From NCBI GenBank assembly GCA_015680685.1, contig MNCI01007868.1, positions 297,083-361,082 of the forward strand: a stretch of DNA of 64,000 nucleotides, written 5' to 3'. Shown here piece after piece: positions 11,722-22,382 of this stretch. Both the position numbers and the translations under genes were made by a program. Numbering within the stretch: position 1 is the stretch's first letter; each line of letters opens with the position of its first letter. Origin of the DNA: Gnetum montanum (lineage: Eukaryota > Streptophyta > Gnetopsida > Gnetales > Gnetaceae). The notes under the pieces are model-generated. The model had not been told where the DNA came from and made no database searches. It saw nothing but the letters and a program-made list of their open reading frames with translations.

Positions 11722-11816
11722 ACTAGCTTAGATATATATATCTATATATATATATAAATTGGCTAAGGTAATTTTTTAAAAAATGATGTTAACCAAGCTT
11801 GACTACTGGACGAGGT
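11722..11816 (+). mobile_element. Foldback element, left end, split by T1
   Basis: This segment, from ACTAGCTTAGATATATA to GACGAGGT, is the inverted complement of 30,745-30,840. Together with 30,493-30,760 it rebuilds one inverted-repeat element of roughly 445 bp with arms of about 210 bp, interrupted by T1. No transposase is encoded, so it is a MITE or foldback type. I see no clear target duplication for it. Confidence 0.8.
11812..11816 (+). repeat. Target site duplication GAGGT, left copy
   Basis: GAGGT immediately precedes the TG of the T1 5' LTR. The same five bases follow the CA of the 3' LTR at 30,488-30,492. Confidence 0.92.
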
Positions 11817-12772
11817 TGAAACACCACAAAAATTTGGACCTAACACTTTTGGACAAGAATCGAGTTAAGTCATGATGCTTCCCAGCATGACCGGAACTTG
11901 CGAACTTCGCACACAACATCAAACGGAGTAGAATCAAGCAAGTAAAAGTTGCCTGAGATCCATTGGAGACCACATCAACATCTGGCAACAAGAACTACAA
12001 GTTTCAAACTGAAAACAATTAGTTTTGACTAAGTATACTTCTTGCACATGGGCCTGCACGCTTAGCGTGCAGCTCAACTTGCAGCAACTTTTGGACCCCC
12101 AAAATGAGCCAAAACATGCTAGAATTGAGCGTCTGGACCCCCCAAGACCTTCACCACGGTCCCCAGTAGCTCTCAGCCTCTTGAAAATCAAATTTTGGGC
12201 TCCAAATGATGGGTTTTCATTCATGCACGCCCAGCGTGCACGCCCAACATGCACCATCAAGGATCTCTCAAAACAGGCACCCCAGAACAAGATCTCCACC
12301 TACAATCAACTCTCAGAGGCAAGGTGATTGTCAGGCATCATCCTAGGCTCCCAAAAATGAAGATTCAACCTCGAAATGATGCACTTCCATGACCTACACG
12401 CTGAGCATACATACTCTGCATGCCCAATGCGCAACACAACACTTGAAGCCTTCCAAAACCGTATTAGATCAAGTCCAAATGAGCTGAAAATCTACCGGAA
12501 GCATTCTCATGACACCAGAGCTCAAATCCAAGGGCATGTTCAAGATTCTTTGTTGTAACAGTAATGTTTGTTTGTAAAGTTCAATTCTTTTGTATTGGTC
12601 AAGTCTGTACGTTGGGTTCATACGCCTAGTGTGTACACACTAGCATGGAGCATGCTGCATAGTTGTAATATTCTTTACACTCAAGCAATGTAGCCACATG
12701 TCATCTGACCCAAAATTTTCTCACCAACGGCCACTCATACTACTTTAGATTCGAGTTTCACGTCCTAAAACC

Positions 12773-12780
12773 TATAAAAA
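12773..12780 (+). promoter_or_regulatory. T1 5' LTR TATA box
   Basis: CCTATAAAAACCCC about 960 bases into the LTR. Transcription would start near 12,805. The 3' LTR has the same box at 29,924-29,931. Confidence 0.75.
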
Positions 12781-13024
12781 CCCCAATTTTCCACCAAGTA
12801 AAGGGGAGGAGGAAGATAAAAAGAAAATCACATTTGGAGACAATTGAGAACACCAACCCTACACACTGGACTTCTACCCTGCACGCTGACCATACAACCT
12901 TCACGATGTGCCTGCAGTCCAAACCAATGTACCATCATCCCTCTACATTCACTAGGGCTCTTCATCCAGCTTGTGTCAGATCCACAACTGCGTTCAGTCT
13001 AGTGCACTGTAATCTTCACTTTAC

Positions 13025-13030
13025 AATAAA
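13025..13030 (+). terminator. T1 5' LTR poly(A) signal
   Basis: AATAAA about 220 bases after the presumed transcription start, conserved in the 3' LTR at 30,176-30,181, where it would act. Confidence 0.6.
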
Positions 13031-13335
13031 ATTGCTTCATTTTTTATCAAGATTTGTTACAGTTTTCATTCATTATTGCTTACCTCTTTATTTATATTCC
13101 TGCACATATACATTCTGGTTTACGCTTATTACGCTATTTACACATAACCCAGCGTATTGCACATTGGCATATATTGGGGAAATCCTTGTTTGATCCATGT
13201 ATGAACCACCCAAGGTACTCTACCTTTGTCAGTTTCAGCTCGTCCTCGAGCGAAGGTAGAGTCTTCTATGCCTGTCTGTAGATCTCTCAGTGTTTGTTTC
13301 ATTCCAGCCTTACACTGACGATTTCGGACGGTACA

Positions 13336-13927
13336 GAAAATGGTGCTAGAAGGAGGCCCTCTTGTTGCGTAAACCTACTCTGATCCACCGTTGATCTCTT
13401 CAGATCCACTATTCCATCTCATAGATCCGCTCCCTGTGATCCCAGATCTACAGTCGGTTTTCTCAGATTTACACTCTGTCAGCATAGATCTGACTTTGAA
13501 CCTTCCAAATCTGTGCCCTGTTCAGCTAGATCTGCTGCAATCTCAGCGTGTATACGTTGCCTAGCATATCTGCATGCTATCCACCCTGTCTATACGTTGC
13601 CTGTTCATCCAATATGCTGACTGTTGAAGCTTATACGCTGGGGATTTAGTCCATACGCTGTGGATCCAGTCTGTACGCTGCCAGAATTAGATGTACGTTG
13701 TGTAGACAAGTCTGCACGCTGAGGGTGTACACTAACAAGTATACCCATTCTATACTTAACCAAATTTTTTCCTGTTTATGTGGTATACGTTGACAAACAC
13801 TTAGCCAAATTCTCTCCCGTTTACGCTATTTACATTGTTCCAACACTTAGAAAATTTGTTTGCTTCCAATCCAACACTTAACTGAATTTTTTTTTTACTT
13901 TACGTTGTCATACTTAAAGCACGTAAA
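13336..13927 (+). other. T1 leader with PBS and TACGCTG repeats
   Basis: Untranslated leader between the LTR and gag. The PBS candidate TGGTGCTAGAAGGAGG lies at 13,341-13,356, five bases after the LTR. It differs from the common initiator-Met PBS. From 13,545 to 13,830 the leader contains many copies of TATACGYTG or GTACGCTG, the same core as in the LTR and in the aORF upstream region. Confidence 0.75.
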
Positions 13928-16900
13928 ATGGACCCTACGAACACCAATACTTCTGCTCTCCTCATCTCTGACCCCAGCGCGTCAATCTTATACCCTATGA
14001 CCACCACCAGACCCATTATGACTCATGGTGAGGTCAACCCTTAGGGGTCATCTCGCTGGTTATTAAGACTACAAGGTATGGATCCCACATTCACCATCTT
14101 AATGCCTGAACAGTATAATTTTATTTGTGTTAAAATCCAAGGTAAACTGACCATTGATCGAGCCGAGTTGGAAGTAAAGAGACACTATGAGTTAATTCAC
14201 AAAGGAGTTCATGACTTCATTCCCATCACCTATGATGTCATCCCCCTCAGTGAATCCCACCATGAACTCCTATCCCAACTCCTCATGGACAGGAGTCAAA
14301 CCTTGCGGCAATCCGCCGTAGAACCTCAAAACGAAGATGAGGAAGACAATTTTGTGGCTCAGTCCGAACATGAGGATTCGTACCATACTCTCAGTCCGCA
14401 TACTTATGCGAACCCGTTATTTCATCCTTTCATGGGGGAGACCATGTACCTCCATTCATTTAAAACCACTCAAGCACATGTGCCTCAACAGGAAGCATCC
14501 ACTCTTATTCCCACTCTCCCCATGACCGATACTCAATTCAATATACCCATCCCCGCTATTCCTCCAGTCACCACGTTATCCCCTCTCTTACAAATACAAC
14601 CCCAACAAAACCCCCCTCAAATTAATGTAGGAGCGACCGTCCCACCCCAAGTGATTGGGATGTCGTCTGTGATACCCGCTTCTAGATCTACTTACTATAT
14701 ACCATGAATACAAGCCTAAGGGACATCCTTCACCACTTCAACTCAACAAGTTTAGGGTGTTTCCTCACAAATCATAGCTAGATAGTGGGCCGTGACTGGC
14801 ATGCAACCGCATCAACCTCCTCATTACAACATACCACCTCCTACAATTCCATCCATGAATGTCCCTCAAGTACAACCACAACAACAACAACTACCCATCC
14901 CTTTAGTATGTCATCCTTAGTAGCACCCACCATGAATATTCCACAAGTGCAACCTCTGACCACTCAACTTTCTTCTTTCCTGCTCACTATACAACAATCT
15001 AACTTGCATACTACACAACATGACCAACCTGCCATTTCACCTAGTGCCCAAGACTAGGCCGAAGCTAAAAAGATAATGCAAGAACTCACTGATGAGGTAA
15101 AACACCTCAAAATGACCAACAATGAAGAGCTTAAAGTATTAGACTTTTACCAAGATGATCCTATTAGCTCTTCGGTACCACCATTGACCCTGCCCAAAGG
15201 AGTTTCTTTGCCTCAACTAACCAAATACAATGGGGAAGGAGATCCCAATGCCCATCTGGTCATGTTTATACTAGAATGTTTATTACTTCAGGCATGGCCC
15301 CATGCAATCTTACGTGTTTTCGCCATGTCCCTCACTAGGAGAGCATTAGACTGGTACCGAGCTTTGCCTTGTAACTCCATATCCTCTTTGGAGGATCTCT
15401 TACACCAGTTCACTACCAAGTTTAAATACAACCTGAAACCTGAAGCGACCTTGGACAGTCTGATACAGGTGAAACAAGCACTGCATGAACCTGTACAAAA
15501 ATTCATTCAGAGATGGAGCGCTACGCTAAACGAACTTCATGAACCAATCCCCAAAACATACTTACTCAACATCTTAAAGGGAGCTGTGAATGACTTTGTT
15601 AAATCCAAACTGTATTACCTAAATGCACACACTCTTAGCCAAGCATTTGTACAAATTAAAAACATTGAAGAAGCAACACAAAATAGCCATGACCCTACCT
15701 ATTCAACCTTTAAAAGCAACATAATAAGGAAGACAAAACTAGGGCTAAGGAAACTGTAGCAGCAGTAGCAGAAACTCAACAAACAAGTACGAGACAACAA
15801 GGTAAACCACCTACTGCCCCTACTAGCTATACTAGACCTACTCCCACTGCTACACCCGAACCTTCCACATCACAAAATGCTACACCGGGTCATGCGCGAA
15901 ACTTTGAGAGGAGAGACCCCTCTCAATACACACCATTTCGCATGAAACCTTCACAATTATTTGATCAACTCTTGAAGGCTGGGCTAATGAAACATAAAAA
16001 ATTGTCCCTTGCGGCAATTCAAAAACATGATCGATTCTGTGAATTGGTCAAGAACCCAAGCTTGGCAACACTAGATGAGCCCCTAGTTCCAAGAGGCTTT
16101 AGACTAGACCGATTTTGTGAGTATCACTAGCGTAATGGGCATGGCACTGACTATTGTTTCACCTTGAAACAAGACATTCAACAAATAATTGATAGAGGTG
16201 AGATCACTTTTGATGAGGCCAACCCAGTCAAACCACAAAACCAGCCCATGTGCATATATAAAGATCCCCTAAATACTAAAGAAGCACCATATATAATTAA
16301 CACCATCTACACAGATAATAACTATGAAACACCAAAGAACCCCTTCGTAGTTCGTGTTCCCCCTACTGCACTAACATCACCTCAACCTTCATATTCCCCA
16401 CACGATCCTCCTACCCCACAAAAACCATTGGTCATCCGAGTACCTCCCGCGGTGGCAACAGCACGGGTACCACCCTAAACCAAACCATTTGTTGTTCATG
16501 TGCCCTCTGCTGATACAACCACTAGTGTGACACCATCAAACCGGCCCACTCCCTTCGGGGTCCAGGTGCCACCGGCAGTTGCTACGACAAAGGTACCAAC
16601 TGCAAATCACCCAATCCCGTTTGTGGGCAAGGTGCCTAGGCAACCTGATGTCCAAGCTCATATGCCTCAGGCACAATCCTGTCTTGCCCCATTCTTCATT
16701 CGGATCCCAAAACAACTTGATACTTCGACCCCAAATGTTTCCACACAACCCACACAAGAACGCCTGGCAGATAGGCTCACAAGGGAACGTTTGGAGAAGG
16801 AACGTCAACGTCTTGCACTGAGGCCCCTGAAACCAACTCCATTAAGCGCAATACCTATGGCTCCTTCTAACAATGAGCCAAGCATGAGTTATAAAGAGGA

Positions 16901-17285
16901 AAAATCAAGAATGCTACACATATCAAACCCAACAGTCATGAAAAATAACATGAAAGTTACCCCACGTGAGATACAACTGCTAAGTCCAATGTATCAGGTG
17001 GCCATGGACAAGAATATGCCCAATGGTAAAGACTTAGCTAACTCCCTAACACAGGTTACGCAAGCCCTTAAACAAAAGAACACATCATTAAGCTTGTACA
17101 ACCTCATATTGACTTTGCTAGTTCATCATGAAGTCTTAGTAAAAATGTTAACATCGATCCCAATTAGCGAAAACCTACCCGCAAATGAACCCTCTATACA
17201 CATGGTAATGTCTACACGACAAGGATCCAAATCTAAATCATTAGGCTTTCACCCCAAAAACATTAAGATCGATGAGAAAATCTGA
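13928..17285 (+). pseudogene. T1 gag
   Basis: Starts at ATG 13,928 (MDPTNTN). An in-frame TAG lies at 14,042, and the same frame continues to 14,707. Frameshifts near 14,720 and 15,750 and stops near 15,055, 16,128, 16,476 and 17,283 break it. Order: N-terminal domain; Pro/Gln-rich stretch (14,500-15,050); retrotransposon gag core with LDWYRALP, FTTKFKYNLKPEATLDSLI and VQKFIQRW (15,180-15,730); a zinc-knuckle-like FCEYH...GHGTDYC (16,110-16,160); about six repeats of PFVVRVPP type (16,340-16,690); and a conserved SLYNLI...MLTSIP block (17,085-17,215). It forms the virus-like particle core. Three related copies share this order. Confidence 0.85.
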
Positions 17286-17327
17286 GACATCACCCATGAA
17301 CCCATGTTTATAACCATACGAGTTAAT

Positions 17328-18050
17328 TAGTTCAAAATACATCGAGTACATGTAGATGATGGAGTAGCCACAAACGTAGTGCCTTATCCCGTCATTGAAC
17401 AGTTAGGGCTTATAGAATTAATTAAATCTATGTCTAAGACATGCCTAAAGTCATTTAATGGGTCACGAGTAGTGGTTAAAGGTACATTCACCTTGGATTT
17501 TATAGCAGGAGATCGATTTCCCACATCCACAGACTTCATGGTTATTAATGAGATGCCTGGTTTTAACCTAATCCTGGGACGACCCTGGTTAGCCCAATTA
17601 AAAGCAGTGTCTTCCCCTATTCATCAAGAGATTCACTTACCCTATGAGGGGGGTGAGATCATTATCCATGGGGATACTGCTACATCCACCATCTCGTCTC
17701 ACACGGAGGCAAATCAAGGCTCCGAAGTTAAATTTGAGGAGCCTGAACAAGAGGACACTCCACATGAGCATAAACTTGACAGAATTTCCGAAAAGTCCAT
17801 ACCGAAAGAAACAAACGAAACCCAAAGTGATGACCAACCCATAAATCGTGATCCCTCAAAAACCAAGGAAACACCACCTAACCGAGAAACATCCAAGGAT
17901 ACTGACTTAGAGCCTACTTCGCCAGATGTCTCCTGGGCAGAGCTACCATTCAACGTAATTAGCGAAGGAGATGTCGAGTATCAGATTGTACCCATTAAAC
18001 TCACTCCTAACATAAAAATGAAAAAAATCAAAAAGTTATTAAACAATTAA
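17328..18050 (+). pseudogene. T1 aspartic protease and acidic linker
   Basis: HRVHVDDGVATNVVPYPV starts the domain at about 17,340. It continues with SFNGSRVVVKGTFTL, GFNLILGRPWLAQL and SSPIHQEIHLPYEGGEII. The active site reads D-D-G, as in T2 and T5. A roughly 110-residue acidic, Thr/Pro-rich tail follows, ending with SWAELPFNVI and a Lys-rich end at TAA 18,048-18,050. This frame is open from 17,328 to 18,050. The RT is not fused to it. It begins 6 kb downstream. Confidence 0.85.
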
Positions 18051-18055
18051 CGAAC

Positions 18056-18285
18056 TACAGCAGTTTGCAATGACGTTAAACTATCGCATGTCCGCAATGA
18101 CATAAAACTAGCCACGGTAAAAAATGACTGGTTTACATCAAAACCCATCATATCAATTGATATCCCTCCTATTTATTTGTGGCCCGAAATGGCCTTAAAC
18201 TAGAACGATCACGTTGTAGTCCGTCATAACTCTAAACTGACACGCACGTACATAGGGCCCGAAATGGCCTTAAACTAGAGCAAGT
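18056..18285 (+). repeat. T1 cluster A of TAAACTAG-type units
   Basis: Directly after the gag-protease stop. It contains units such as AATGACATAAAACTAGCC and, twice, GGCCCGAAATGGCCTTAAAC followed by TAGA. Same unit type as clusters B (23,829) and C (27,500). It lies beyond the 3' end of the antisense gene. Confidence 0.8.
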
Positions 18286-18669
18286 TACTTTCTTTTGCCT
18301 CAAGAGTTTAAATTCCTAGTTTACATTCTATGATTACATTTTTGTAGTACAAGTTACGCTTTCCTTTATATCTTCCTTTGGCACTGTTATCGTTTGGGTT
18401 ACATTTACACTTTATTTCATGTTTACACTTAAACAACAAAACAAGCAAAAATACTTTTGCTCCATGTCCCTGCATTATTTCTTCTCAACATTCAAGAAAC
18501 TCTAAAAAAAATAGAATTTGAAAACAACAAAAATTATATAAATACGTAAATGGACGATTACAGAAGTTAACCAAGTTTACGCATCCGTTCATACACAACT
18601 CATTTCTGAAAAAAAAAATTTCTTTACAACCCACAGAAACATAACTAATAACAACGCCAAATTTAAAAA
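18285..18669. other. Spacer, no gene seen
   Basis: AT-rich sequence between cluster A and the stop codon of aORF. It would hold the aORF 3' untranslated region and poly(A) signal on the minus strand. Confidence 0.5.
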
Positions 18670-18771
18670 CTAAGCATCAGGATCAGGAGGGGCTTTCCCC
18701 TCAAACTCCCCTACCTCATGAGTTTCCCCTCCACTGGGGCCACCTTTGTAGCCACTGTCATCACCATAACT
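18670..18771 (-). CDS. aORF-T1 exon 8 (C-terminus)
   Basis: Acceptor TTTTTTTTCACAG, then an open frame SYGDDSGYKGGPSGG, an acidic stretch and PPDPDA, stop TAG. The equivalent T2 exon (39,570-39,520) also starts in phase 0 and encodes DPNGDTGPRGNAGEDS before TAG. Both are Gly/Pro/Asp-rich tails after a near-equal intron, good support for a real terminal exon. Confidence 0.75.
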   Translation of the reverse strand, partial: SYGDDSGYKGGPSGGETHEVGEFEGKAPPDPDA

Positions 18772-18869
18772 CTGTGAAAAAAAATAAAAATTAGAGAAAA
18801 TATTAACGAAAAAAGGGGGTAACATTTTCTACTAAAAACAAATAAAAGTTACAAGTTTAAACGACTTAC

Positions 18870-19640
18870 CGAAGAGGATCCTCTTAGTCCAAACTCTAGC
18901 CGACAAAGGATTTCTTCTTCAAGGACACTTGCCCAATCTCTTCTTTCAAGGTCGAGATCAATATTGGCTAATGCCTTCCCTTTGTTCACAGCAGACCAAG
19001 TAGGATGTTTAAGAGGAAACTCGCCTATAGAAATCTCCCCAAAAGCTGTAGTGATTACTCTCTTAGGAGATTCCATCTCTACCATGGTGTGCCTAGCAAA
19101 GGCATCAAATGAAGACCGTAAGCCTAACCCCTCTACAAACATCCCCAGTTGACGCCTCTCTATGGATATCTTCTTTAATGATTTTTTATAATGGTACTTA
19201 TGATTCTTTTCATCTTGGCCCCATTTTCGCACCTTAGAAGCGAAAGTTTTCCAATCCTCACACTTGAGATTCAAAAAATCAATTTGTGCCTTTTGCTCTG
19301 CTAGCTCCTAAGTCATAGTTACTTGGCGATTCAATAGATTCCAATATCTAGTATAAGTAACCTCGGAGGTTCGCCAAGAACGATCACCTGCCAACCTAGA
19401 AGAGGCAAACTCATAGGGTGACTTAAAGTCATCTCGTTCTACTGATAGTTTGGCAATCTCTTTTTCCCCTACCTAAATTCGCAACCATAGCTTTTCGATG
19501 GAATGCCTGCAGGTCCAAAAAGACTTGGCATTTTGTGCAACACATTCTACCACCTCATCATAAATCTGTCTTGGCACTTACTCAATTTCTGATGGTAGTG
19601 CAGGCAAACTATCAATACGAGTGGCCTCGGATGGATCCCA
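18870..19640 (-). CDS. aORF-T1 exon 7 (charged helical region)
   Basis: Begins WDPSEATRIDSLPALPSEIE, then VPRQIYDEVVECVAQNA and a long charged helical stretch with KVRKWGQDEKNHKYHYKKSL. It ends GKALANIDLDLERRDWASV, LEEEILCRLEFGLRGSSS, donor GTAAGTCG. The T2 copy has KVYEWG.AQKKHKNMYKME and EEEILQHLAAGM at the same places. Three stops lie between 19,590 and 19,300. A coiled coil is likely in the middle. Confidence 0.7.
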
Positions 19641-19743
19641 CTTCAGTTTAGTGCTTATCAATATAAGGGAATATACATTAGACATTGGATAGTAGAAACA
19701 GATGCGAAAATAGAAAGACTCAAAACGCTTAAAGCATATGTAC

Positions 19744-19947
19744 CTATTTCAGGATGAGCTTGTTGGATGTGATCAACTACCTCATTGATGATACCAAGGA
19801 CAAAATCCATTTTACTTGGCATTTCGATCCAAGTAAATGATTCATTTGTATAAGAAAGACTAGCTTCGGTGGTAGTTTCCATTGGAGTTTTCATTGTAGG
19901 TATTTCCAAATGAACATTAGGAGTCGTCCTAGTTTCAACATCTGCGC
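19744..19947 (-). CDS. aORF-T1 exon 6 (conserved LDK-type motif)
   Basis: Encodes a Thr-rich lead and then FTWIEMPSKMDFVLGIINEV, VDHIQQAHPEIG, donor G|GTACAT. T2 has PWTKTLDKFTFMEGVVNDMI and T3 has PWVKALDKLEFM and MANDMIDRLQ at the same distance from their donors. This is one of the best-conserved blocks. Confidence 0.75.
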
Positions 19948-20036
19948 CTTGTAGCAGCATAAACATAAAATCAAAACTCTAAATAATGGAAATGAAATAA
20001 TTCAAAAATCAAATAAACATAATAAGGAGAACATAC

Positions 20037-20306
20037 TGAAATCTCTTTCTTCTTCCAAATTCGGAGGATTGCCAAGTTTTAACCTTCCTTCGAAGAAATC
20101 ATCAAACATCTTGTCAGCTTCATCCTGATCACTAGCATGATCTTTTTCCATGGTGACTTCTGCTCATTCTTTCGTTTCTTCCCTCAGAGGGACTGGGACT
20201 TCCATCTCATCATTACCTACTTCATTCTCCTCACCTTGATTGGTGGGGACCTCTTCCTCCTCTATGATCGGCGCTAACCCCTCTCTTCTTACTTCAGGAG
20301 TTGGCT
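20037..20306 (-). CDS. aORF-T1 exon 5 (acidic block)
   Basis: Acceptor CATCAG. Encodes an acidic region (IIEEEEVPTNQGEENEVGND) and ends with DEADKMFDDFFEGRLKLGNP. One TGA interrupts it. T2 exon 5 (41,070 to about 40,790) is even richer in Glu and has FDHFLDNALMGDPP at the matching place, while T3 has LDFILGDLPP. Acidic composition is compatible with an activation domain, but this is inference only. Confidence 0.7.
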
Positions 20307-20411
20307 CTGATGACATTCATAAGTTCAACATCAGTTTGAAATAAATGACAAAAAAATGGTAATAATAATAATAATAAAATGAGGATAAATGAATGAATCA
20401 GGCTTACTTAC

Positions 20412-21458
20412 CACGTGCAGATACTTTAAACCATATGTGTTTCACCTTTGGCTCATCTACAGCTGGAGCAACCTCTCTAGAGTGCTTAGGTCTTTGAACT
20501 TTAAATTTTGCCTTCCCGATTGTCTCCTTGATTACTCAATCGACTCTCCTAGCAGTATAGGGCACGTCACCTGGCTCCAACCCGACGCTGTCATGCGTAT
20601 GGATTGAATGACCAAATGATCCCCCCGTTGTAACAGAGACTGATTCATCAATCCCTTCGGGAGCATCTTGAGATTTAGTCACTTCAAACAAGTGGCGAAT
20701 CCACGGGCGAGATAGTTGGCGATGATCCCTTAACACATACTTGTTACCCATGCGAACTACTAGAAATTCAACTAGTTAGCGTAGGTAACTGGCGAAGAAC
20801 GCAAAGGTAAAATGGAACTGTGCCTCAACGTTCGAACGCAATCTCACTATCTCTCCGTGGAAACTTGAAAGTAAAAACTGAGCCCAATTATAATGCACCC
20901 CAGTCTCCAAAATTGTGCGCATGATACACACAGATTCTACCCCAAAAGTATTCACTTGGGATAGGGACTTAGGAAACACTCGCGCTCTGAATAGTGGATA
21001 CAGCTCATTTACTTCAGTTACTTGCGATCTTCCCTACATAGGGAATCCCTTAGCACCCTTAAGTACACCCAGCCAGTCCTCCAGCTCACAAACAACATGG
21101 ACCTCTTTTTGTGCTCTATCCAAAGTCACTCTTGTCCCATTTTCCGGTACACCGAAGAGGTCTGAAAAGAACTCTGTCGACAGATGGAAAGCTACTTTAA
21201 TTCCCTTGACACGAGTGCTATAGTAAGTAACAACTTCATTAAAAGAATCAACGATCGCAATCATCTCGGTCATAGAGACGTTAGGACTTAGAGCAATAAA
21301 CAACTCCATGAGGTCGACATCACTCAAGTAACTGATAATATGCAGTGGTGCCTCATCATGCAACCACCATTGTGCAGCGTTGATCTCCCTGAATTTCATG
21401 GCCAAAGTGCCCTCAGTTCGGCTAGTTGTTATAGTGACTCCACCAGGGGTGACATCCA
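20412..21458 (-). CDS. aORF-T1 exon 4 (plant-transposon-protein-like domain)
   Basis: One frame over 1,047 bp with stops only at about 21,034, 20,776 and 20,536. Encodes VDVTPGGVTITTSR, IVDSFNEVVTYYSTRVKG, FFSDLFGVPENGTRVTL, ELEDWLGVLKG, LYPLFRARVFPKSLSQ and a C-terminal basic stretch, donor GTAAGTAAG. T2 and T3 exons 4 have nearly the same length (1,059 and 1,051 bp) and the same block order. The pattern (V-x-F-Y/N, V-x-G, F-G-V/L-P, then YPLF) resembles the Pfam family of putative plant transposon proteins. I hold this assignment loosely. Confidence 0.75.
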
Positions 21459-21509
21459 CTATACGCGTAGGGTAAAACCATGGAATCAATACAACCAATG
21501 AGGTAGCAA

Positions 21510-21825
21510 AACAAACAAATGTAAGGCATCAAAAACACTATTACTTATCATTGGCCAATGGATTAAGACCATTAGAAGCTGAATCAGCATTACATCGGAA
21601 AACTGACCCATTACGGGACCAATCCCCATGTAGNNNNNNNNNNNNNCGAGCCTCACATCGTGCAAAATCCTTGGAGTATCATTTGTGAAAATGGAAGATT
21701 TCACCCTTGGTATGGGCTAACATGGCACCACAGAGAGTGAGACTTGTCATGAAAGTCTCTAAGGTGGTACGAGCCAATGCGAGTCCATCATCAGCTATGC
21801 ATACTCCTTCTTTATCAAATCGAGG
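21510..21825 (-). CDS. aORF-T1 exon 3 (helical block, contains assembly gap)
   Basis: Encodes RFDKEGVCIADDGLALARTT, LETFMTSLTLCGAML and KYSKDFARCEAR. T2 exon 3 reads RFYIDENGLHDNTDTLALAH followed by TALQEF, and T3 reads LSMTHIALEEFMKVEV. In T2 and T3 the E2-E3 splice phase fits exactly, while T1 appears to have lost a base. A run of 13 N at 21,634-21,646 hides part of the frame. Ends are approximate. Confidence 0.6.
21634..21646. other. Assembly gap (13 N)
   Basis: Thirteen undetermined bases within exon 3 of aORF-T1. Confidence 0.98.
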
Positions 21826-21901
21826 CTTGTAGAGAAATGACGGTCAAAATATGAACGACCACTTAGCATCAAAGCAGAAACGATAAATTAAACAACCTTA
21901 C

Positions 21902-22382
21902 CTCTCTACCTTGTACACCGTTCCAAGAGGATTCTGGAACAAAGTGTGTGCGTGAGAGGCTAGGAACAAGGTGCTATTAATGTTGTGAGGGCTACATGAT
22001 AATAGGTCCCATACACGTGTCAATGGACGAGTAGATCTGGGCCCTCCAGAGGGACCATTCCCAACCTTAAACAATCCCTCATCGACGTCAACCATGAAGG
22101 CCACTATGCCATTTGAGGATCCCGGTAACATAGTCTCAAGGACACTCCGTGCTAATTTTTCACTTAGGTGAGACCATATTACCACACTGAATCCTTGTAA
22201 GATGAAGGCAAGGAACTCGCTGGCACTCGTTTTGAACCATACCCCATCTCGATCGATGACCATATCAGGTACCGGCTCATCAGAATCAATAGTCCCGAAC
22301 CATGCCAGAATTCCAACAAGCTCCACCACTAAGAGGAAAGGTTTTAGACCTCTGCATGTATTCAAGAACCAAGATAAGTAAG
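21902..22382 (-). CDS. aORF-T1 exon 2 (FCP1/NIF-like pseudo-phosphatase)
   Basis: Acceptor GTGTGTGTAG, open frame of about 160 residues, donor AG|GTAAGG. It follows the order of the FCP1/NLI-interacting-factor HAD fold: KPFLLVVELVGIL at the place of the catalytic LVLDLDGTL strand, VWFKTSASEFLAFILQGFSV VIWS for the RPG-EFL-x-FEVxVWS block, FMVDVDEGL, a KxLxxLW-like RPLTRVWDLL, and STLFLASHAHTLFQNPLG at the place of NTLLVDDSPYKALxNPP. Both catalytic aspartates of the first motif and the DDS motif are absent. A protein-binding role rather than catalysis is likely. There is no internal stop. Confidence 0.7.

Larger units (their letters stand above)
11817..13335 (+). mobile_element. T1 5' LTR
   Basis: 1,519 bp from TGAAACACC to CGGTACA, matching the copy at 28,967-30,487 along its whole length with small indels. 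U3 carries copies of the T1 motif, for example CACGCTTAGCGTGCAG near 12,058 and CACGCCCAGCGTGCACGC near 12,227. A TATA box and a poly(A) signal follow. Open frames within the LTR on both strands are not genes. Confidence 0.95.

Noticed and set aside
12025-12327. 100-codon open frame and other frames within the T1 LTRs
   Set aside because: They lie in the U3 on both strands, are not kept between the two LTRs and show no protein family.
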